The notes beneath the pieces were generated by a model. The model saw nothing but the letters and a program-made list of their open reading frames with translations. It was not told the DNA's origin and did not search any database. A DNA stretch of 64,000 nt, from the NCBI GenBank assembly GCA_964550025.1, contig CAZJYI010000007.1, positions 1 through 64,000 on the forward strand. Direction: 5' to 3'. This document shows, in pieces, positions 56,315 through 64,000 of this stretch. The translations under genes were made by a program, and so were the position numbers. The stretch is from CAZJYI01 sp964550025. Lineage in GTDB: Bacteria > Verrucomicrobiota > Kiritimatiellia > UBA8416 > CAYOBW01. Each line of letters begins with the position of its first letter. The first letter of the stretch is position 1.

Positions 56315-56653
56315 TTACGGCGCAAAGCGGCGAACGGCTTCGTCGATGTCGTTGCAGATGTCAACGACGCGGTGCATACGTACGAGCTCAAACACCGTCC
56401 GAACGCGGTCCGACATCGCGCACAGTCTCAGATCGCCGCCCTTGGCATGCAGCCTGCGCATGCATGAAAGGAATGCGCCCAGCCCGGAACTGTCCACAAA
56501 CTCGAGTGTGGCCAGGTCCAGGACGACCTTCAATTCCGCGTCGATCATGGGCTGTACGGCTTCCTTGAACTCCACGGAGTTGGATGCGTCCAAGGTCTTG
56601 ATGGGCATCTTCACAACCGCGACATCTCCGACTTTTTCCAGTTCCAGTTCCAT
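56315..56653 (-). CDS. STAS-domain anti-anti-sigma factor-like protein
   Basis: 112 residues, an RsbV/SpoIIAA-type STAS domain. The phosphorylatable Ser is in the conserved loop EFVDSSGLGAFLSC. It would be phosphorylated by an HATPase anti-sigma kinase and dephosphorylated by the PP2C phosphatase encoded just upstream. SD GAGGTG lies before the ATG. The gene is between the phosphatase (25 bases upstream) and the sugar transferase (42 bases downstream), so partner-switching probably controls exopolysaccharide synthesis. Confidence 0.92.
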   Translation of the reverse strand: MELELEKVGDVAVVKMPIKTLDASNSVEFKEAVQPMIDAELKVVLDLATLEFVDSSGLGAFLSCMRRLHAKGGDLRLCAMSDRVRTVFELVRMHRVVDICNDIDEAVRRFAP

Positions 56654-56678
56654 GCTATCACCTCTTTCCCTTTTCGCT

Positions 56679-58301
56679 TCAGATCAGCTTCACTAACGAA
56701 ACACAATTCTGCCCCTTCTCGTCTCTGCCGTAGTAACAGCCGTCAACCGCCGTATCGATCATATACAGGCCGTACCCCTGGTCCTGCGATCCGTCCTCGC
56801 GTGGCTTGGCAGGACGGGCGGAGACAAAGGCATTGCCGGTGTGGGTGAACGTAACGCGCACGGCATCGGGAAACGCCTCCAGACGAAGATCCAGGGGACC
56901 CGTCTCATCCCCGGGGTAGGCGTGACCTATGATGTTCGTGGCAACTTCCTGCACGGCCAGCAGCAGCAGGTCGCTATCCCGGCCTGCCATCTGCGGCACG
57001 TCGTCCCGCCCGCAGAACGCCATCAGCGCGGCTCGTACCTCCGCGAGGCACTTGAGATCGGCACGGAGCGCGAACGTCTCTACCGCCAGACGATGCTGCT
57101 CCCGGTCCGTGTCGATCCGTACAACCACACACGTCAGGTCATCGGCAAACTCCTCGGACCCCGTGAATGCAATAACGGAGTCGTGAATGGCCTTGACAAT
57201 GAGGCCTGGTTTCTCGGCAACGTGCCGCTGGATGGTTTCAACCAATCGGTCTTCGCCAAACATGCAGCCGTCGGCCCGCGCTGCCTCCGTGATACCGTCC
57301 GAGAAGAACACCAGAACATCGTCCGGAGCGATGTCCGTGGACACCTCTTCATAGTTGTCGCGAGGGCTGAATCCGAGAGGGACGTTCTTCCCGTGCACCG
57401 TTCTCCATGCCTTGTCTTTCGCCCGCCAGTGAAGGATCCCGGTGTGGCCGCAATCGACGCATACAAGGACATTCTCCTTGCATTTTATCCGCGCGTAGCA
57501 GAGCGTGATGAAGCTGTCCAGGGCCATGAGCTCCCGAACCATCGCGGCGTGCAGTGACGCCATGATTTCCCGGGGCCTGGGAAGATCGGTTTGCTCGGCA
57601 TTGGGCAGCATGCCGTTCAGCACGCGAAGAACGTGGCCTTTTGCGCCGGCGCCGAGGAGTGCCGCCGGAACGCCCTTCCCCATGACGTCGCCGAAAACGA
57701 TATCCAGACTGTCGCTGGCCAGCGGGAAGAAATCGTAGAAGTCGCCGTCGACCTGCCGCGAGGGGATGGTCATGGCGGCGACCTGCATGCCGTTGATGGC
57801 GCCGGGTGCGCGGCCGATGAGGAGGGAGTCCTGGATACGTCCCGCTATCCGGACTTCCTTTCTCCGCGCTTCCGCCAGACGTTTTTCCGCCCTTTGGAGC
57901 TCGTGGACACGGGCCACGAGTTGGTCCTGTATGGAGATCATGCGGCGCCCGATATCGACGCGTGCACGCAACTCCTGGGGATCGTAGGGTTTCGAGAGGT
58001 AGTCATTCGCCCCGGCCTCAAGTCCACTGACAATGTCGTCCTTCTCGCCACGCGCCGTCAGGAGGATGATGTAAGGCGGGTGCTCCGTCTCATCGGCTCG
58101 GAGCTTCCGGCAAACTTCGATGCCGTCCATCTTCGGCATCATCCAGTCCAGAACAACCAATCGGGGGGGATCGGGCTCTTGCATGGCCGCGTAGGCCTGC
58201 TCGCCGTCAGTGCTCAGCGCAACGTCGTAGCCCCATTTCTTCAGGGCTGCCGCGAGCATCACCCGAGTCGTAGAATCGTCATCCGCAACAAGCGCTTTCA
58301 T
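56679..58301 (-). CDS. REC / PP2C (SpoIIE) phosphatase / HATPase fusion regulator
   Basis: 540 residues. The N-terminal receiver (about 1-120; LVADDD, VLDWMMPKMDG, LSKPYD) is followed by a linker coiled coil, a PP2C-type phosphatase (about 165-385) with the family motifs DGDFYDFFPL and GDVMGKGVPAALL, and a C-terminal HATPase of the RsbW/anti-sigma type (about 400-540; AVQEVATNIIGHAYPG, GYGLYMI). All three can be read in one chain, so this protein could both remove and add phosphate on the adjacent STAS protein, under control of a response-regulator input. ATG 58301 with GGGAG region upstream. Confidence 0.92.
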   Translation of the reverse strand: MKALVADDDSTTRVMLAAALKKWGYDVALSTDGEQAYAAMQEPDPPRLVVLDWMMPKMDGIEVCRKLRADETEHPPYIILLTARGEKDDIVSGLEAGANDYLSKPYDPQELRARVDIGRRMISIQDQLVARVHELQRAEKRLAEARRKEVRIAGRIQDSLLIGRAPGAINGMQVAAMTIPSRQVDGDFYDFFPLASDSLDIVFGDVMGKGVPAALLGAGAKGHVLRVLNGMLPNAEQTDLPRPREIMASLHAAMVRELMALDSFITLCYARIKCKENVLVCVDCGHTGILHWRAKDKAWRTVHGKNVPLGFSPRDNYEEVSTDIAPDDVLVFFSDGITEAARADGCMFGEDRLVETIQRHVAEKPGLIVKAIHDSVIAFTGSEEFADDLTCVVVRIDTDREQHRLAVETFALRADLKCLAEVRAALMAFCGRDDVPQMAGRDSDLLLLAVQEVATNIIGHAYPGDETGPLDLRLEAFPDAVRVTFTHTGNAFVSARPAKPREDGSQDQGYGLYMIDTAVDGCYYGRDEKGQNCVSLVKLI

Positions 58302-58825
58302 CCGCGACCTACTCCCACCGGATAACCACACAGAGCGCCTTGCTTTGCCTCGCCGGCAATACAGTAGCCGCTATCCGTTTTCTCGACAAGCCAATAGGCA
58401 AGCGTTCTGCGCTGTTCGCTTCCAACGCGACTACTGGTTGTTGCCTACTGGGTGTCGAGTGGAAGCAGGCCGCGTGCCAGACCCGTGGCGCAGCAAGTCC
58501 CGCAAACCATGGGTGCGAACTTACGCTGCAAGCTACTATCTATGGAACAAGCGGCCAATGCCCGGATGCCGGGGAATTTGGTTCGTGCCACGCAAACACT
58601 TGCGGTATCGGGCGCCACTCGATCCTCCTCTTCCCCGGGTGTTCACTCGCGAACAACTCTGTCCAAATGCGGACACTGCAGACAGCGTGTACACCCGCAG
58701 ATTGGCAGGCGGCGGCGTGGTGCAAGTGTATGGTCTGCAGTGGCGTGTATCGGTCCTGTCGAGGCTGGCACACATTCTGCAAACCGAGCGGATGCGCCTT
58801 CAACGGGTAATCGAGGTGTATTGAC
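58302..58825. other. Gene-free divergent stretch before the NRPS gene
   Basis: Open frames exist in all three plus-strand frames, which argues that none is coding; base composition is less GC-rich than in genes around it, and none of the predicted peptides resembles a family. GAGGTG for the NRPS start is at its right end. No clear promoter hexamers or repeats seen. Confidence 0.55.
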
Positions 58826-61800
58826 ATGTCAGGGGCAACAGGAACACAGCGCAGCATAGCCGCAGCCTCGCCGAAAGATGGCATCGAGGAGTCTTATCCG
58901 CTTTCGTCGATTCAGCACGGGATGCTGTTTGATTCACTCTCCGGCAAGCATCCCGGCGCCAATGTGGAACAGATCGTCATACGGTGTGAGGAGGCGCTTA
59001 ACACAGACATTTTGCGAGAATCGTGGGTGGAATTGGCAGCGCGCCATTCGGTACTCAGAACGTGTTTCCGCTGGAGGGGGCTGCCATCCCCGCTCCAGGA
59101 TGTTCATCAACAGGTGCCTCTGCACTGGGACGTGCAGGATTGGGGTGACCTCTCACCGCACGAACAGTCGGAGAAGCTGCGAACCTTCCTGGCGGACGAC
59201 CGGCAGCGGGGCTTCACCATGGACGAGCCGCCACTCATGCGGTTTGCCGTCTTCCGCCTTGCCGATACAGAGTACCAATTCGTTTGGACCTTCTACCATG
59301 CCATCCTGGACGGTCGTTCTCTGCTATTGCTCCTTGATGACGCATTCAGGCGCTACGACACAGCGGGTAAAGGGAGCGACGGGGACCTCCCTGCCACGAA
59401 GCCGTTTCGGGAGTACATCGACTGGCTGCGACAAACGGGCACCGACACGTCGAAAACGTTCTGGCGCAATCTGCTCCGGGGGTTCTCTTCGCCCACTCAG
59501 CTACGCGTCGAGCGGCCCGACGACAAGGAGGCGGACGGGGAAACGCCACACGCGGGGGAGGAAGCACGCCTGCCCGGACCTCTTGTCGCATCACTCAGGG
59601 CCGTCGCGCAGCAGTGCGGCGTCACGTTCAACACCCTCCTGCAGGGAGCATGGGCGCTTCTGCTGAGCCGTTACAGCGGCGAGGACGACGTCGTCTACGG
59701 CGCTACCAGGGCCGGCCGCTACTGGGGCGGCAGGAAGGCGGAAGACGAAGTCGGCATCTTCATCAATAGCCTCCCTGTACGGGTGCGCGTGCCGGCCGAT
59801 GCCAGGCTTGACGAATGGCTGAGAGAACTCAGGCATCAGCACGTCGCGGTGCGGGAACACGAGCACGCCTCCCTCTCGGACGTGCACGCATGGAGTGACG
59901 TCGCCAAGGGCGTTCCTCTTTTCGAGAGTCTCGTTGTCTTTGAGGAATTCGAACTGGCCTCGGCACTCGAAGCAAGGAATAGCGCATGGGCAAGCAGGAG
60001 CCTGACGCTCCTGGAGCAAACAAGCCTGCCGCTCATACTGTCGGGCTACCTCGGAACGGAGCTCTCTCTGCAGATAGAGTATGACCGGTCGCGGTTCGAC
60101 CGGGCAACGGTCACCGGGATGCTGACACACTTGCGGGTACTGCTTGCAGGGATGGCTGCCGCCCCTGAAGCACCCATAGCGTCGCTACCGATTCTGTCGG
60201 ACGAAGAGCGCGACCGGGTTCTGGTCGAATGGAACGCGACCGGGGCCGCCTACCCCGCTGACATGGGCGTCCACGACCTGTTCGAGGCCCAGGTTGCGCG
60301 CAGTCCGGACAAGGTGGCCGTGGTCGAGGGCGGCCGGAGGCTCAGCTACGACGAGTTGAACCGCCGTGCCAATCAACTGGCTCACCACCTTATTGCCATG
60401 GGTGTGACGGCAGACGTGCCGGTAGGGCTCTTTGTCGAACGCTCCCTCGACATGGCCGTCGGCGTGCTGGGAATACTGAAAGCGGGCGGGGCCTATCTGC
60501 CGTTGGACCCGGGCTATCCCGAAGAACGGCTGGAGTTCATGATCAGCGATTCGGGAACGCCGGTTATCGTGACACAGGAACGTCTCGCGACGTCGCTGCC
60601 GGAGAATTCGGCACAGGTAATCGCCTTGGACGCGGAGTGGGACCGCATCGCGCAGGAGCCCGAAACCGAGCCGGACGTGCCGTTCTCCGTTACGAATCTC
60701 GCCTATGTGATGTATACCTCCGGCTCAACCGGAAAACCCAAAGGCGTCCTCGTCCCCCACCGCGGTGTAGCGAACCATTGCCTGGCCAGCGTTGAGCAGT
60801 ACGGCATTCAACCCGACGACAGGGTCCTGCAGTTCTTCTCGATCAACTTCGACGGTTCGGTTGAGGAGCTGTTCCCTGCCTGGGCGTGTGGCGCAACGGT
60901 CATCCTGCGGTCCGCGGACATGCTCGCCTCCACGGCGAGTTTCTTGAGCTGGATAAGGGAACACGGCATCACCGTGATCGACCTGCCCACGGCCTATTGG
61001 CACGAGCTGGTAAACGGGCTGGTCCTGTCGGGCGACCCTCTGCCGGAGGCGTTGCGCGCGGTCATAGTGGGCGGGGAAAAGGCCTCTATGTCGGCTTACA
61101 AGAGATGGTGCGGCGTGTCGGGCGGACGTGTCCGCTGGTTCAACACGTACGGCCCCACGGAGTGCACCGTGGTGTCAACCGTGTACGAACCGGACGCCTC
61201 CGTCGGCCGCGAGGCGGGCGAGCGCGATCTTCCTATCGGCAAGCCGATCGCCAATACGCGGATCTACGTGGTAGACAGAAACCTGCAGCCCGTCCCCATC
61301 GGCGTTCCGGGAGAGATGCTCATAGGCGGAGCCGGCGTGGCCCGGGGGTATCTCAATCGGCCCGAACTGACGGACGAGCGGTTCATACCCGATCATCTCG
61401 GCAACAACACCGAGGACCGTCTCTACCGGACGGGCGACCTGGTTCGCTATCTGCCGGACGGCAACATCGAGTTCCTGGGGCGAACCGACTTCCAGGTCAA
61501 GTTCCGTGGTTTCCGAATCGAGCCCGGAGAGATCGAGCGCGCGATCGAACAACACCCGTCCGTCCGCGAATCCATCGTCCTCATGCGCGAAGACACCCCG
61601 GGCCAGAAGTACCTGACGGCCTACTGGACCTCAAAAGGGGAAACGTCTTCGCCAACGGAACCGCGCGCGCTTCTCAAGGAACGGCTTCCCGAGTACATGG
61701 TGCCGACGGCCTTTGTGCTGATGGACGCCTTCCCGACAACACCCAACGGGAAGGTGGACCGCAAGGCGCTTCCCCAGCCGGAGTCATCGGGAATCGAGTC

Positions 61801-62848
61801 GGAAGCCCCGTACGAAGCCCCGCGCAACGAGACCGAGCGAACCCTGTCGGAAATATGGGCCGACGTGCTCGGCGTCGAACGGGTTGGCATCCACGACAAT
61901 TTCTTTGCCATGGGCGGCCATTCTCTTCTCACCCTGCAGGTCCTGGATCGAGCGCACCGGGCAGGCATCGACCTGGCCCCGCAGGACATGTTCAACCATC
62001 AGACCATCGGCGAGCTTGTTGCTGCCGTCGCCTCAAAGACGGCGGACAGCGAAGAAACGCGGTGGTCTTCGCTCGTCCCGCTCCAGCCCGGCGGTTCGCG
62101 GCGGCCGCTCTTCCTCGTCCACACGACTCCCGGGGATATTCTCGGCTACGGAAACCTTGTCCACCATCTGGGCCCCGATCAGCCCTGTTACGGTCTCCAA
62201 TCCCTGGGTCTGCACGATCCGGAACAGGCCCACGGGAGCATCGAAGAGATGGCCGCGTACTACGTGGACCTGATCCTAAGCGTCCAGCCCGAAGGGCCCT
62301 ACGTGCTCGGCGGTTGGTGCTACGGCGGCATCGTTGCCGTCGAAATGGCCAGGCTGCTGATGGCAAAAGGGCACGAGATAGGCCTTCTGGCCCTGATCGA
62401 GACCTGGGCGGAAAAGCCGAGCCTCCGACACGTGCGCTACTACCTCGACCGCGTGCGGGCCGTGTTGGCAATGGGGATTCCACGCACCTTCCGCTATGTC
62501 CGCGCAAAGGTCTCCCACGCACTGGCGCGCCGCGCCGAAACAGACGCCGAAGTGCTGGTCGTGGATCTCGAGTATGGAGACCTCAAGAACCGCAAGCACG
62601 TGCTGAAGACCAACACTGAGGCCGTCGAGCGCTACCGCACGACGCCCTATCCGGGCCGCGTGACCCTCTTCAACATCGAGGATGCCGGCGACGGCATCAT
62701 ACCGGACCCGAATGCCGGCTGGTCCACGCTGGCCGCCGAAATCGAGTGCCACCCGATCGCGTCCTCGCACACCGACATCCTCCAGGAGCCGCAGGTGAAA
62801 AACCTCGCCGGAGAGATTCGGACCTGCCTGAACCACAACAGGCTATAA
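58826..62848 (+). CDS. One-module NRPS (C-A-T-TE)
   Basis: 1340 residues, one complete module. Condensation domain (about 20-450): the HHxxxDG motif reads YHAILDG (157-163), keeping the catalytic second His. Adenylation domain (about 470-960): YVMYTSGSTGKPKGV, FDGSVEELFP, NTYGPTE, RTGDLVRY and NGKVDRKAL. Carrier domain with the phosphopantetheine Ser in MGGHSLLTL (near 1030). Thioesterase (about 1090-1335): the GxSxG nucleophile motif reads GWCYG (near 1161), a Cys in place of Ser, with Glu in LIETW and His in SSHTDIL (near 1312). Substrate code starts D-G-E, which I cannot translate into an amino acid. SD GAGGTG at seven bases. No tailoring genes, transporters or 4'-PPTase are adjacent. Confidence 0.93.
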   Translation: MSGATGTQRSIAAASPKDGIEESYPLSSIQHGMLFDSLSGKHPGANVEQIVIRCEEALNTDILRESWVELAARHSVLRTCFRWRGLPSPLQDVHQQVPLHWDVQDWGDLSPHEQSEKLRTFLADDRQRGFTMDEPPLMRFAVFRLADTEYQFVWTFYHAILDGRSLLLLLDDAFRRYDTAGKGSDGDLPATKPFREYIDWLRQTGTDTSKTFWRNLLRGFSSPTQLRVERPDDKEADGETPHAGEEARLPGPLVASLRAVAQQCGVTFNTLLQGAWALLLSRYSGEDDVVYGATRAGRYWGGRKAEDEVGIFINSLPVRVRVPADARLDEWLRELRHQHVAVREHEHASLSDVHAWSDVAKGVPLFESLVVFEEFELASALEARNSAWASRSLTLLEQTSLPLILSGYLGTELSLQIEYDRSRFDRATVTGMLTHLRVLLAGMAAAPEAPIASLPILSDEERDRVLVEWNATGAAYPADMGVHDLFEAQVARSPDKVAVVEGGRRLSYDELNRRANQLAHHLIAMGVTADVPVGLFVERSLDMAVGVLGILKAGGAYLPLDPGYPEERLEFMISDSGTPVIVTQERLATSLPENSAQVIALDAEWDRIAQEPETEPDVPFSVTNLAYVMYTSGSTGKPKGVLVPHRGVANHCLASVEQYGIQPDDRVLQFFSINFDGSVEELFPAWACGATVILRSADMLASTASFLSWIREHGITVIDLPTAYWHELVNGLVLSGDPLPEALRAVIVGGEKASMSAYKRWCGVSGGRVRWFNTYGPTECTVVSTVYEPDASVGREAGERDLPIGKPIANTRIYVVDRNLQPVPIGVPGEMLIGGAGVARGYLNRPELTDERFIPDHLGNNTEDRLYRTGDLVRYLPDGNIEFLGRTDFQVKFRGFRIEPGEIERAIEQHPSVRESIVLMREDTPGQKYLTAYWTSKGETSSPTEPRALLKERLPEYMVPTAFVLMDAFPTTPNGKVDRKALPQPESSGIESEAPYEAPRNETERTLSEIWADVLGVERVGIHDNFFAMGGHSLLTLQVLDRAHRAGIDLAPQDMFNHQTIGELVAAVASKTADSEETRWSSLVPLQPGGSRRPLFLVHTTPGDILGYGNLVHHLGPDQPCYGLQSLGLHDPEQAHGSIEEMAAYYVDLILSVQPEGPYVLGGWCYGGIVAVEMARLLMAKGHEIGLLALIETWAEKPSLRHVRYYLDRVRAVLAMGIPRTFRYVRAKVSHALARRAETDAEVLVVDLEYGDLKNRKHVLKTNTEAVERYRTTPYPGRVTLFNIEDAGDGIIPDPNAGWSTLAAEIECHPIASSHTDILQEPQVKNLAGEIRTCLNHNRL

Positions 62849-62993
62849 CCGTCGGCGTTCTGGCTGTGGTACATCAGCGTCACTAGCCAGGAACGCTGTT
62901 ATGCCACCGCCAGTCTCTTGACGTGGCAAAACCTCCCTGGTCTTCCCGGTCCACGTCCCAGCGGAAGGACGGCCCCTGGCTCGAGCCTGCCCA

Positions 62994-63032
62994 ATCGTCA
63001 ACCGCTATCGTCGCCCGTCATCGTCAACCGAC
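62994..63032 (+). repeat. Three 13-bp tandem units
   Basis: Units of the type ATCGTCAACCGCT at 62994-63006, 63007-63019 and 63020-63032. They are related to the 13-bp units at 30665-30703 (ATCGTCCACCGTT). Confidence 0.75.
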
Positions 63033-63190
63033 TCTTCCTCTCTCCGGTGGACGATTAGGGACGACGATTACGGATCACGACTCCCTCCGGTCGTTCCGTT
63101 CTCTCTCCACTCGCCAACACCTGGCTGAGGATTCCGCGGGAGCGCAGCTGACGCGGATATCCTCCAGCCGGTCGTTCGCCCCACGATTGG

Positions 63191-63315
63191 CCACAAAATG
63201 CACAAAACTCACAGAAGGGAGCAACTCTCGGCATGCTCCGATCCAGCCGTCGTCACGGGACCGAGCCGTCTCGCTGCCCGGGCTTTCCCTTTTGTGAATC
63301 TTGTGCCTTCTGTGG
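63191..63315. repeat. Inverted pair of a 29-bp element
   Basis: Arms at 63191-63219 and 63287-63315 are inverted copies with roughly five to six differences in 29 bp; the core word is CACAAAA / CACAGAAGG. The loop between them is 67 bp, so a stable hairpin is less likely than two independent copies. Confidence 0.6.
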
Positions 63316-63564
63316 TCATCTCTCCCTCTTCTCCCCGCGCGAACGTGTTGGGCTTCCTTCATTCTGCCGGGTCCAGATTAAGGACCGAATGTACCTCAAT
63401 GTCTGGTCGGCTGTGAACTATCAATATGTCATGAGGGCGCAGCCAGAGAGAAGCGATACAATCAACATGCCTGCTACAACTCTAGTCATTCTTGAAAGCC
63501 CAACGCTTCCACTAACGGGCAACGGCACGCCGTACCGTTCAGTGTTGGGGCTTCGCATCTTCTC

Positions 63565-63844
63565 TCAGTACATTGTTGTAAGAGGGCTCACGGTGCGGAC
63601 CGTCAAGTTCGTGTCGAAGAAGAGGAACAGCTCGTAGGGTTGCGGAGTCGTGTAGGCCCAGACGGGACCGGAGTCGATACTCCCCGTGTACTGTGGCGGC
63701 CCGAAGAATGCGCATTTCGGCTTCCCGTGCGGGGGCACGTGTGTTCTGGGCCTGAACCGGGTCAGACAACTCGGGGGACGCGCACCCGAGTGCCAACGCC
63801 AGCACAGCCACGAGCACAGCTAGGCCAGGCACTCTGTTCTTCAT
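63565..63844 (-). pseudogene. Frameshifted small lipoprotein gene
   Basis: From ATG 63844 (GGAG upstream), the frame encodes a clear lipoprotein signal (MKNRVPGLAVLVAVLALALGC). After about 35-40 codons the protein-like character moves to the +1 frame, which continues KCAFFGPPQYTGSIDSG and AYTTPQPYELFLFFDTNL to a TGA at 63565-63567. Removing one base, for example from the CCCCC run near 63735, would join both frames into a protein of about 93 residues. This could be a true mutation, a programmed frameshift or a sequence error. No family recognised. Confidence 0.6.
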
Positions 63845-63962
63845 TCTCCCGTCTCCATGACGCTAGCTTGGGGCCCCAATGTGCTGAATCACAGGCAGAA
63901 ATGGGCGCGTCCGCGCGGCCATTTCTGTACCGTGCATTCTCTTGTTCGCAGAAACGGCTGAC

Positions 63963-64000
63963 CTAGACAGCGTGGAGCTTCTCGGTCAGCCACTCTCGAA
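63963..64000 (-). CDS. Possible C-terminal end of a gene entering from the right
   Basis: Twelve codons at the window edge read REWLTEKLHAV and stop (TAG at 63963-63965). The segment looks like the helical end of a protein, and its direction matches the lipoprotein gene to its left. Too short to name. Confidence 0.3.
   Translation of the reverse strand, partial: REWLTEKLHAV

Larger units (their letters stand above)
62849..63564. other. Repeat-rich stretch without genes
   Basis: Contains three 13-bp units at 62994-63032 (ATCGTCAACCGCT and variants) and a 29-bp element at 63191-63219 whose inverted copy lies at 63287-63315 (CCACAAAATGCAC / CCACAGAAGGCAC start). The intervening frames are short and without family character. 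I see no terminator with a T-run directly after the NRPS gene. Confidence 0.6.

Noticed and set aside
58345..58824. Open frame of 159 codons ending just before the NRPS start
   Set aside because: Two other frames are open in the same place, composition is atypical for coding and the peptide matches no family; kept as non-coding.

Overview
This is a GC-rich bacterial segment with 44 intact protein genes, one broken gene and one gene end at the right edge. I see no rRNA, tRNA, CRISPR, transposase or phage gene. The gene families (NPCBM plus CXXCH proteins with a hydrazine-synthase-alpha-like core, PQQ-type propellers, SHD1-like domains, a uroporphyrinogen-decarboxylase-like protein, ThuA, Tat-exported sugar isomerase, DxDxDG modules with a PTNP-type tail) point to the PVC superphylum. 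A Kiritimatiellota-, Lentisphaerota- or Planctomycetota-type organism is likely; the exact phylum is inference.

Layout. 0.1-4.8 kb: response regulators, a PAS/H-box/REC protein, an aldo/keto reductase and a glycosyltransferase. 4.8-8.4 kb: pyrimidine salvage (deoA-like, cdd) with a PIN-PhoH ATPase, then a MIF-like tautomerase. 8.6-30.3 kb: mostly exported proteins (retropepsin-like, LON-domain, two PQQ propellers, NPCBM/c-heme protein, sugar isomerase, degenerate M14 protein, ThuA, TolB-like lipoprotein, chimeric phosphoesterase). 30.9-35.4 kb: TolC-MacA-MacB efflux. 35.5-42.3 kb: SLBB lipoprotein, subtilase, Bcp peroxiredoxin and a giant carboxypeptidase-regulatory-like repeat protein. 42.4-47.8 kb: a nickel/cobalt ECF transporter operon with accessory periplasmic and outer-membrane genes, next to a His-rich 10-TM metal permease. 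48.1-54.0 kb: DUF4160/DUF2442 pair, PLD-like protein, DUF5714 protein, large hybrid histidine kinase. 54.0-58.3 kb: an exopolysaccharide-initiation and partner-switching operon. 58.8-62.8 kb: a one-module NRPS. 62.8-64 kb: repeats and a frameshifted lipoprotein gene.

Three signals stand out. First, the TolB-like lipoprotein at 22551 has an in-frame TGA at 24972, followed in the same frame by 42 coding-like codons and a hairpin that fits published bacterial SECIS rules, so it is a candidate selenoprotein. Second, the DNA carries many short tandem tracts whose units are strictly 7, 12 or 13 bp; three of the 7-bp tracts lie in-frame inside one propeller gene, where unit loss or gain would shift the frame. 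Third, several proteins look like recruited, catalytically degraded enzymes: an M14 carboxypeptidase fold without its zinc histidines, a pseudo-nucleotidyltransferase/pseudo-sugar-transferase beside an intact sugar transferase, and a sulfatase remnant fused to a phosphoesterase. Three genes without a Shine-Dalgarno sequence have a -35-like hexamer about 34 bp before the ATG, which suggests leaderless mRNAs.
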